A stretch of 64,000 nucleotides of DNA, taken from Conchocele bisecta (taxonomy: Eukaryota > Mollusca > Bivalvia > Lucinida > Thyasiridae). Below are positions 47,701-59,700 of the stretch, in pieces. A program made the translations under genes and the position numbers. The number at the start of each line of letters is the position of its first letter. Position 1 is the stretch's first letter. The stretch lies in the NCBI GenBank assembly GCA_029237695.1, contig CM055265.1:115418067-115482066 (forward strand), read 5' to 3'. The notes below the pieces were generated by a model. It did not search any database. It saw only the letters and a list, made by a program, of their open reading frames with translations, and was not told the DNA's origin.

Positions 47701-50700
47701 GGTGCGAAATCGCCCAGGGTGTATGCAAAAATAGTCCGGTATAAAAAAAAATAGTGCGGGTGTTTTGAGGTCACAGACACCGTTTGCTTGTAAATCTTGG
47801 ACCATTACTACCCAGTTTCACTGGAGGAACATTTTGGGGTGCTTTTAACACCAGTTTTCAGCATATTTGTAGCATTGAAAGGAAAACACTGAACCTGTTG
47901 GTCACGTGATGTAAACAGAGTTTCCGTGGCCAAAAAATGTAAACAATATTGGGGGATATGACAAGGTTGGATTTTTATTTCTTAGGAGTAAGTGAACCTA
48001 TTGTTTAGTTCATGCAGAACCATTTGGTGGTGTCTAACCTTATCCACAGTGGCCGTAGAGCACGGTTGTCATTTTGACACATGTGCACGTGCAGCCTATC
48101 GTGATATAAATTATTTTTTGGAAAATAATGGTACGAACTGTTACATGGTATATAGAGAATAGTAGGTTAGTGCCGTGAATGGGAAAAAATATCTGGCAAG
48201 GCTCAGGAAACGGGATGGGCGAGGCTCTGCCGAGCACATCCCGTTTCCGTGCCGCGCCAGATATGTTTTCCCATTCACGGCACTCACCTACTATTCTATT
48301 TATCCCGTCAACACCTTCAAATGGCTGTAAAATGCAAAAATTATATTGACTGGATATCAAAAATGTTTCACGGCACCGTGTTTCACGGCACATACCCACT
48401 GTGTTGACGGGATAATAAGACACGCGTGGTGATAACCATACGAGTATTGTTCGAATAAGTCAACATGAGTACTGTACGTACGCCGAAAAAATGTTCGGGG
48501 TACATATATTTGCCACCCTATCCGTCCGTCCGTCCGTCCGTCTGTCCGTCCGCCGCTTGTATGTCTATCCTATATTTGCGTTAAGGTTTTTGGGTAACTA
48601 TTATCTCTGTAACCGTAAGTACGATTGGCTTGAAATTGTATATGCTTATCTGTCGTCATCCACATATTCATTATGTGACCCACTCATGACGCCTCTTGTT
48701 AATTGTTAATGTTACAGACTATCATAATTTTGCACTTACCAACATTTTAGTCGTACGAAGTTTAGTTAAACGCCCCCACGGGCCCATTTCACTAAACTTC
48801 GTAGAACTAAAATGTTCGTAAGTGCAAATTTAGGATCGTTTGGAACTTTCAATTGATTGATTTACATTTATTGAGCGTAGGCTGCATGCTTATGCAGCCT
48901 ACACTCAATAAATGTAAATCCAATAATTGTTTACAAGAAAACAATGTTAATGTAAATTTACTATCATAAGTTTGCACATCCGTCTGTAAATTGCACATTA
49001 ACAATAAATGTAAATCCATCAATTGAAATTTCCAGACAATCCTAACCGTTGCACTTACGAAGTTTTTAGTCCTACGAAGCTTAGTGAAAACGGGCCCCTG
49101 ATCCTGAACAGCGGAATCACAGGCTGATCCGGATCTACATTGGTCACAAAACACACACACGTTCATTTATCCAGTCACAGCTACATATGCGCTGGTATTT
49201 ATTATAAGTTATCTCCCTTGAGATAGCATAGTGTGACGCAAATTTCTAGCCATGGATCGTGCTACGCCTAAACGGCGAGTACGACCAAGAAAATATATGC
49301 CCTGTGAGCGTTTTGGTCTGTCTTGCTTTGTATCGAAAACTCTACATAGACTATTCTCTATAGTTTTCACAGTTTTGTGCTCAGTTTATCAGTTAAATTC
49401 TGGTAGATACCAGTCAAGACATTTCGTGCGTATGAATACGGCAGTTATTATCTTTATGTCTCACGGGATAGTACGGAGTTATCAGTAAAAGGGGGGTGGA
49501 AGATTTTCTATATATTTGACCCTGCAAGTTACACCAGTGTGTTTTACAAAGTTAACTTACAGATAACATGTTTCAGTACTTTCAGTACTTTGATTTACAT
49601 ACCTGGCAGCATGAACCCTTGCATCGTTCAGAATGGTTTCCAAGTCCTTCAAAGTGACGAAATCCAGACCAGCTCCAGGTCCATGCGATAAACTTCTACT
49701 GCGAGCCTAAATCGGATGATAACATAATTATTAACATATTTTAACATAACAATGAACACGATGTATTATTTTGCTGACGTTTGTTTCCGATTGAAACACA
49801 ATGCAACGCAAGACGTCAATATTTTTCCATATTAACATCTTGTGAGTTCATATTGGTCAGTGCCGGAACTACGCTTCACCGCGCAAAATAATTCCTTCTA
49901 AATCTGCGCTAATTATTATTATTATTTTTTTTTTGTATAATGTTTGAAGCGCATATAAACTGCGAGTGATTTACGTACATGTATATAATAAAAAGGTTAT
50001 TTGATTTGTATGTGCCACTCGTCCCGCCGCGCAACGATATTGCGCTCCTAAAGTCGCGCAATATCGCACGCAGCGGAGGCTCGTGCATATATCACTATTG
50101 GAATACTATCTACTATTTTGTATATACATGTATTTGTTTATATGCCGAGAAACTTGTACAAGTTTAAGTCAATAAATTCTATTCTATTCTATATCCACAT
50201 ACAAACCTAATAAATTGTAACCTATAATTATCGAATAACATTATTTCGCTTTCGCATTGCATTAGTGCAATACTGAAATATGCAAATGAGACTACATGTA
50301 CTATAGAAAACGTTACGTGATTAGTACATCCTCAATGTATCCTTATTATATGTTTATGAAATAAATATTAGCTAACGTTTGTTTTGGTTTGATATAATGT
50401 TTATTAAATGAGGGGTTCGTCATAGCCTCGTTTCTTATGAAATCAGTAAACTCGTTTAATAAATACCATATTAAAGGTACATGCCCACTCAGTAGGTACA
50501 AACTGTTCTTTATAGAAATACTTGTGCCACTATTCCACCAGTTCTAGAAATTACAAGTGGCAAAATAAACATTCATTCACCATTACCCCACGTATTGATT
50601 TGGTATAATGTTATTATACATTTTATATCAGACGTAACTTTCCACACTAATATCAGGGGCGATAACCGTGTTTCCTTACAATTTTAACGGACATTACTGT

Positions 50701-53700
50701 TTATTCTCTGTAGTTATTTCTTGATGTTCAATGATCATACTTTATAAACTGTGAAAACTATGATTTTTCCAGATGACGCATTTAATTAGTATAAATAATT
50801 AAAAACGATCATGTCTCATTTGCATTTGAAAATAGCCTGATACCACCGCGAGTCACTATCAGTAAAATAAATATTACTAAATTATTATATCTGTATAGCG
50901 GGCACTTATTATACACTTATGTATTTAATTCCTATAAAGAACATTTTGTGCCTACTGAGTTGGCCCGTACCTTTAAAGCATCACTAATGTAAGATACACA
51001 TGTATATCCTCTATATAATGCGTAACTATGACAACATGCCAACTACATGTATCTCCCACTTGTGATAGACATCGTGCTGCGTCAGTTGATTGCACCCACG
51101 CAGTCTGATCAGGAAATACGTTGATCGCCGACCAGCGAATCCAAGGTGCATGATCACGTGGTTACAACAATAACAATGTCGCCCAATTCAAAGAAAGTAT
51201 TATTTGATATTTTCCTTAATATGCAACGGAAATATGGCGCATCAAACGCGTGTTCATGAGATGCATTTGGTGGTCCAGGGAGTTTAGCACAGACTTTACG
51301 TCGTTTTTGCAAAGAATCGATTTCCGTGTCGGAGACAGACACGGAAATCGATTCTTCGCAAAAACGACAGAAGTTTGGGCGAAAATACAAAGACCACCAA
51401 AATGCAGCTTAACAAGACGCCATATTTCATCAAAATCCGTTACGTAATAAGGACAATATAAAAGAATACGTATTTTCAATCGGATGGATTCTGGAAGTTT
51501 CAGTACTTCTTGTTGTTAGTACCACGTGATCATACACCTTGGAATCTTAACACGATTTATAATTAGACAGTGCCGTAGCCATGTTGCGGCACACGGTATT
51601 TTCCGGATTTTTGTTATGCTTTCATCATAAAATCCGATCGTGAGTATTCGTGACCATGTCTCCTTTAACGTCATTACCTCGGTGTTTTTCAGGCTCTGAC
51701 TGCGCCACTGTTAGATAAAGATAAATTAAGAAAATACCTCTGCTAAGTATGGTCGGTCTAATTTGCGGTATGTGAACAGTGTTTTGGTATAGAAGTGCAG
51801 GGGCGGATCCAGGATTTAGCTCTAGAGGAGGCGTGGATTCTCAATTGCAAATGAGACGAGACGTACATGATCGTTAACTTTCATAAAAGTCAGATAATTA
51901 TTTTCTACATTTTTCACATACACTTTGGGTGAGAAATAAAGGAAATACTCAGATCTTCCCACGTAAAAAGTAGGTTAAAATATATACTCGACCAATTGTA
52001 GAGGGGGCGGGAGCCGGACACGCCCTCGTCTGGATGCGCACATGAAGTGATAGGGCTTTCAGAAGTTTAGACCTCTAGTATCGCCACCCGTGGATGTGGG
52101 CTGTGAACAGTGTTTTGGTATAGAAGTCACAATGATCGGGCTTTCAGAAGTTCATGCGTCTAATATCGCCGCCCGTGGAACAGAAATATACCACCATAAT
52201 TCCAGCACAAATATATTTACACAATTCCCTAACATTTGATTGGTCCGTAGCAAGTCTCTGTCCAAAATTTATATCACAGTAAACTCCCAAGCCGAACTAA
52301 TTTCCGTAACCGTCAGGCGCAGTTAAAATAATTCTTAAAAAAAACGGAAAATAAACACATTTTCTTGATGAATTTATTTCAAATGCTGGAATTATATCGA
52401 ATGAATGGCCTTTTTGTGGAATTTATCGGGGATATAAACTTGGAAAAGTCGCGGGAATACTGGACGAGGCCTCCGCGACTTTTCCAAGTTTATACCCCGA
52501 TAAATTCCACAAAAAGGCCATTAATTCCTATAATATCGCCACCCGCGGAACAGAAATATACCACCATACATACCCCCTGTAACTTGGTCAGCAAGTTCTG
52601 TTTGGACGTTTCCTTCATCAGGTTGACACCCTCCGCCCGTTCCACGGAGTCAATGGCCATGTCGTACAGCTGCATTAACTTCTCCCGTTCTTCCTTGTCA
52701 TCCGACGCCGCCACCGACGGATCAATGTTGATAGAGGGCGCTGTAATGTGTTGAAATATAATTAGGGAGGGGAGTGGATATAGATACCAGTCTCCGCCAA
52801 AGTCGTCGGTCCGTCGGACATGTCTATTAAAATTGCCGCTGGCCGACGGTAAACCGGAAGTCGCCGTACCGAATGTCCGACTGTAAACAAAAAAGTAAAA
52901 ACATATATTTTTTGTTCAAGTCTTTTTTATTCTAAGCTTCAACGAAATCACCTTCCTTTGGTATGCGCTTCTGGTGCTAGCTAGCTTTTCTTACATGATT
53001 ACTGATATACTTAAAAAGGTCTTAAATATCACACAAAATCAATTTTTATATTTTTAATTTTTATCAAAAGATTTCGGTCTGGTAAATTTTTGTGCAGTCT
53101 GTAGCCGATTTCACCAACATTGCAAAGTCTACTTTACTAGCAAAGTATACTTTGAGGGAGTAATCATTTATTTTTCCTGAAATGCATTATTTCATATAGA
53201 ACTAACAAATGCATATATTTCATGATTAAAAGTATGCAGAATTATTATACTGAATTTATTACATTATCACAGCCAAATTGGCTGTGATAATGTTATAAAT
53301 TCAGTATAATAAAAATTAATAAATTTATCATAAAATTGAAAATTTCTCCCTCAAAGTATACTTTGCTACTAAAGTATACTTTGCAATGTTGATGAAATGG
53401 GCTACAGGTAAAAATTTCAAGTTTACCAAACCGAATGTCCTGTAAAATGTTGGCAGTTTCGCGGAGACTGAGATACCACAAGTGAATAATGCGTTGCTGG
53501 GAATAGTAACATGGTTAAAATGTGCATATTATCATGTTTATATGGTTAAGAAACAGAAGCAGAATGTCAGAGAATAACAATTTCATGAAAACAAAGAAAA
53601 AATCACCTCTAAAGGTCTTGTTGTCATGGCAATTTTTAAATCTCGGACTTTCTGCTTGTTTCTAAACATAATTTATGAAGGAGGGGTGTTTTTGCTCTAA

Positions 53701-56700
53701 AAAATATTAAAATTACTTGCAAAAAGAGCAGATCCTGATGAGACGGCTCGTCACGATCTACACTTTTTGCCAATGCCACTATATATACAGGCCTGTGGTG
53801 TTGAAAGGGCTAAGCTGAATGTCGCCAATCTCAGGCATGATGCCTGATAAATGACAGGTATGGAACAATAAACATTGGCCAAAATACTCCTCAGTAGCTA
53901 CCTTCACTCGTACTACACTCTGCACCGATTTCTCGACGAGATGCCACCCGGTTGCTAGAAGAAAATTAGTTTATGCAGAATCTTCAGCATTAGAAACCCG
54001 AATTTTCTGTATGTAACGCAGGGCAACTGCAAGTCGCCATACGTTACAGACAGAGAATTCGGATTACTGCACTAGCTGAATGGGAATTCGTCAAGAATCC
54101 GACGCCCATTTCAACGTGAAACAGTTTACGCTGGCGCGGAGTACAGCACCAATGAACTTACTACGCTCGGGAACTGGTGTATGGAGATCCGCCACAGTAT
54201 GTCTACGCGCATCTTTCGGTCTGTTCCCCATAGGCGAAAGTCGCCTATCATGTGGCACATCCGCCACCGTCGAACGGCGGCCACCTTTGGGAATAACGTG
54301 TGATGACTTGGCGTCTAAATTCACTGCAATTATAGATTTTTATTTTTAATTTAATTATCACAATTGACAGGCGCAGTTTTATTCTCGAGACACTCTACTA
54401 GTATTCCTGAACAGTAACACATGTATACATGTACTTACAAATGTATATCCACGAGGCCACGCAGGTGGGTAATTGGTACCATTAAGTGAAGGAGCAGACG
54501 ACTCGCCAACTGGCCATATCAGCTCCCGCAGGTTCAAACCATCGGTCTACCAGTTGCGACACGGCTATTGGTCGTGCGCGATTACATTGTACACTAAACC
54601 CTCGCTAAACAGGACTACGCGGCAGAGGAACGAAGAGACGAATATCGAATATCCCTAATAATCGACCATATCTGCGTGCTCATTCCTAGAGTTTTGTTTA
54701 GCATGGACCATGGTCAAGACGCCATACTAACCGATCAAGACGAGATAAAGTGTACGCGATAAATAACACGAAATCTCGTCAAAAACGTGATACAGTCCAC
54801 TAGTGACATCGAAATATAATCGAATTTATACCTTTTTTCTCGTCAAAATAAGACAATACGACGACTTAATACAACAGGATAAAGTATCACGTCTTTTACG
54901 GGACTTTGTGTTAGTTATCGCGTCCAATTTATCTCGTCTGGACGTGATAATTATGTAGTTAAGACGTCTTATATTTAAAGGTCTAGTAATCACGTTATCA
55001 CGTTGTGGATGGCAGAAATATGGCACCATATGTACGAAAACATGTTATGCACACGGTTGAAGTAACGGACCGAGGTCTATAAATACATTAAAGATGCCTA
55101 AAAGCATCAATAAATGAAGAAAAAAAGAAGATTTTTTATTCATTTATTGATGCTTTTAGGCATCTTTAATGTATTTATATATCTCGGTCCGTTACTTCAA
55201 CCTGTGGTTATGCATGACAAATACTGTTGCGAATCGTGTAAGGAGTTACTTCTTGTCATAAGCCGTGTTTTATAAATCATTGAAATATGAAATACAATTA
55301 TTCTATGTGTCATTTATATTACCTGATTTTTTGCTGGCAAGACGTTTCATACCTGAAATGAAAGAAATACTAATAGTACAACACATATTTACAAACTCGT
55401 GCAATTATGAACTCTAAAGCATAGTGTTACTTTCTTATGTCTCTTGTGGTTGTCGCCAAATATCACATAGAAGGTACGAAAGTCCGATTTGGAGTCTCCG
55501 TAAGTTTCTTTCAGCACAGCTTCGTACCCGCTGCAGCAAATGCTACCATTATGAGCTCCGGTCTGCGACAGTGTAACCTCTCTAAACCGGACACCCTGGG
55601 ATATCCCCAGGGTGTCCGGTTTAGAGATGTTTCACTGTAATTCCGATGTAAGAGCACTGAAACACGTGCCTGAGTGCATTGCAATCACGAACACTGATAA
55701 ACATCAGAGATATTTGACAGTGAAATCGGTCCTAACATCGATGGCACCTGGTTGTTCGCTTTAATGAGGTTCAACTGTATTTAGTATACATGTATGAGCA
55801 CGAATAGTAAAGGTACATGCCCACTCAGCAGGCACACAATGTTCTTTATGGGAATTAAATAAGTGTATAATTGTGGCACTATTCCACCAGTTCTAAAAAT
55901 TACGAGTGACCGCTATACAGATATAATCTTGTAGTAATGACAATTTTACTGATAGTGACGCGCGGTTGTATCAGGCTATTTTCATATGCAAATGAGGCAT
56001 GCTATTTTTTAATTATTTATACTAATTAAATGCGTCACCTGAAAAAGTAATATTTTCGACAGATTATAAAGTGTGATCATTGCACATCAAACAATAAATA
56101 CAGAGTAAAATAGTAATGTCCGTTAACAGTTTAAGGAAACACGATTATCGCCCCTGATATCAGCTTGAAAATGTACGTCTGATATAAAATGTATAATAAT
56201 GCCAATCGATACGTGGGAAAATGGTAAATGAATATTTATTTTGCCAAAAAATGTCTCGGATGATGTCTGATATAAAGAACAGTTTGTGCCTACTGAGTGG
56301 GCATGTACCTTTAATATATATAATATTAATGTTTGGTTTCGAAACGACGTTACGCACGGTGTTTTCGCTGTTGTGTAACTGATGAATTTGTATGCAATTC
56401 ATAGTGGTGTATCATACAGCATACTTACCTGCAACTTACATGCATGTACATGTAATAATATAGTATTCATCAGGGCTCCAGATAAGGAATTAGTAATTGA
56501 GTAATGTCGCTCCATCATTTCTGAAGCAATTGGGTATTTCAAAATTGTAATTGTGTAAAATAGAATCACACAACTGTTTACACATCAACATATCTCACTT
56601 GTTGAATAGTTTGCTTGTAAATGAAACACATCTTGGTATATCATTAGAATGGTCTCCTTGGAGACAATTCTAATGAAATACCAAGATGGGTTTTCATGGG

Positions 56701-59700
56701 AAAATAAGAAAATATGCTATAGTTGTGGTCTGCTTATTGTTTTCTGTAACATGATAAAGATACCACAAATTTTTCATTGCTTTTTGATACTCACTACTTC
56801 TGATTTCAATTGGGTATTTGGCAATTTTAATTGGGTATTTACGCAAATACGCACCTTATCTGGAGCTCTGATTCACCAACACAAAACTGTAATTTCTCTC
56901 TTTTTGTCAACAATGAAAATATACGTCCAATGTTTTTTTTGGAAAAAACGTTATTACCAATACAAAAAATATAGTTTCCGGCGGGAAATCAGTGTAAATT
57001 TTGCTATGAAAACTGGGTTTTGCGAATGCCACTTCGGGACTCGGCCCCATTCCGTAAATGGAGAATAGACTCCGTCGATTGGATGTCAATTTGTGAACCA
57101 ATTGTGGCAACGTTTAAACGTTTTAACGGAGCAGAATTTCCAGCCAGAGGAAATGGGTACATGAAACTCTCTCTTGTTTCAAAATTACAATATTCTTCAT
57201 AAGATCTGATTATCACGCTTCACCAAGTACATGTATACAAATTTCAAAAACTCAAGAATAACAAATAGTTAATCAATATTCATAACGACCACTATATCAT
57301 TAAAATAATATTATCCCGTCAACACAGTGCGTATGTGCCGTGAAACACGGTGCCGTGAAACATTTTTGATATCCAGTCAATACTATTTTTGCATTTTACA
57401 GCCATCTGTAGGTGTTGACGGGATAAATAGAATAGTAGGTGAGTGCCGTGAATGGGAAAACATATCTGGCGCGGCACGGAAACGGGATGTGCTCGGCAGA
57501 GCCTCGCCCATCCCGTTTCCTGAGCCTTGCCAGATATTTTTTCCCATTCACGGCACTAACCTACTATTCTCTATAACAATGGTTGAAGACCAATTCACAT
57601 TTATGTTGTCACCTTATATTAGTTCCATCCGAAATCAATATAATATCTATCTAGCCCGCTATTTGCAAATCGTCTGTGCAAACTACAGAAACAAATAAAC
57701 GATAGAGTTTAGAAAATATAAGAAACAATAATTTTAAATACTGCCGATGGAGGGGATCTATTTAGGGGCGGATCCAGCATTCTGGGAACGTGGGGGGGTG
57801 AAGGTTGTCCTATTTTCGAGAGTATGCTAGGGGGTCCGGGGCGTGCGCCCCCCCCCCCCCCCCCCCCCCCCCCCCGCACACACACACACCAGGACAAATT
57901 TTGAAATCTAGATGTCCATAAATGCACTTTCCTGTGTTTTACGGCATTTAAATTCAGACTCAAACTGGTGGTAAACTGTGATCTATGTAAACTCCGTGGC
58001 TGAACGGTGGGTTGCAACCCCGGAACCCCCTCTCCAGATCCGCCCCTGCTATTGATTAAAGGTACATGTCCACTCAGTAGACACAAACTGTTCTTTATAT
58101 CAATGACATCATCTAAGACATTTTCTGGCAAAATAAACATTAATTCACAATTTTCCCACGTTGTGATTGACATTATTACACATTTTATTTGTTGATGTGC
58201 AATGATCATACTTTATAATCTGTAGTAAATCTTATTTTTTCAGGTGACGCATTTAATTATTATAAATAATTAAAAAATACCACGCCTCGTTTGCATATGA
58301 AATAGCCTGATACCACCGCGCGTCACTATCAGTAAACTAAACATTACTAAATGATCATATCTGTATAGCGGGCACTCGTAAGTTTTAGAACTGGTGGAAT
58401 AGTGACACAAGTATACACTTTATTTAATTCCTATAAAGAACAGTGTGCCTACTGAGTGGGCATGTACGGCAGTGTTCAAATTTAATGGGATTGAAGGCTT
58501 CATGCGTATTCACAACTAGATGACTCACCCGGTGGATTATGGCCGTCTGTCAAGACATTTACCACGTCCAGATTGGTCATCGTACTCGATTCCAGTGCCC
58601 GGGACATGCTGTGTTGAGTGTTGCGAGAGGGGACGTGGATAACGTGTGAGGAAGGCGTGTCATTGCGCGTTCCTAGCGGACTAACTGTAACTGAGTGGCC
58701 ATCGAGATCAGCCTGCAGTTGTCGTCGACTTCGCGGGCGCTTTTTCTCGAAATCAAACAACTTGGACGTCGCTTGCCTATGTAAATAAAATAAAACTTAT
58801 GTTTTACACTTAACCCTGAGACCGCTACTCACAACAATTGTCGTCTGCTGTTGCTTTTATGTATTGGCTTATTTCTCAATAAAAACATGCTTTGACAGCA
58901 CTTCAGAATCATTTCCAACGTTATCAGGGATTCCGCTAATAAAAATAAATTGGCGATAAAAAATTACAATTTTCGAAAAAAAAACGCAATTTAAATTTTT
59001 TTTTTATTTTTTTTATCGCCAATTGTTTCTTTTTATCGCCCACTGCGAAATGAAAACGCATCTTGGTATTTCATTAGAATTGTCTCTTTGGAGACAATTC
59101 TAATGAAATACCAAGATGTGTTTTCATGGAAAAATAAGCAAATATGCTATATTTGTGGTCTGTTTATTGTTTTCTGTAGCATGATAAAGATACCACAAAT
59201 TTGTCAGTGCTTTTTGATACTCGCTACTTCTGATTTCAATTGTGTTTTTGGCAATTTTAATTGGGTATTTACGCAAATACGCACCTTATCTGGAGCACTG
59301 GCATACCATAAGGTACATTTTCTTAGACGTCGGCCCATATTGTATATATATAAGTCATACAATACATATAAATGCTTCCGGGTAGAAGGTGATTGAGCAA
59401 ATGTGTACCCTTACAGGGGCGGATCCAGCATTTGGGGAACGGGGGGGGGGGGGGGGGGTGGGGGGGGGGCGGGGGTGTTGTCCAGTTGCGAAGGTAACTG
59501 TTGCAATATACTCCCGTAAATGTTAATTGTGTAAAATATAAAATAGAATCACTCTAAATGAAAACACATCTTCGTATTTCATTAGAATTGTCTCCTTGGA
59601 GACAATTCTACAAATTCTAATGAAACACCAAGATATGTTTTCTTGGAAAAGTAAGTAAATTTGCTATATTTGTGGTCTGTTTATTGTTTTCTGTAGCATG

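Noticed and set aside
49252..49488. 78-codon plus-strand frame with basic start
   Set aside because: Composition after the first 20 codons is not protein-like and no family is recognised.
52365..52754. 129-codon plus-strand frame
   Set aside because: Antisense of exon 8b of the RRxS gene, which has fitting splice sites on the minus strand.
54080..54349. 89-codon plus-strand frame
   Set aside because: Antisense of the 162-nt cassette exon; the minus strand has acceptor, donor and matching phases.
57327..57698. 123-codon frame, also seen at 48040-48423
   Set aside because: Encoded by the R9 hairpin element, repeated because the element is.
57709..58209. 166-codon minus-strand frame with a Gly run
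   Set aside because: Runs through the R12 C-run and R2; no protein signature.
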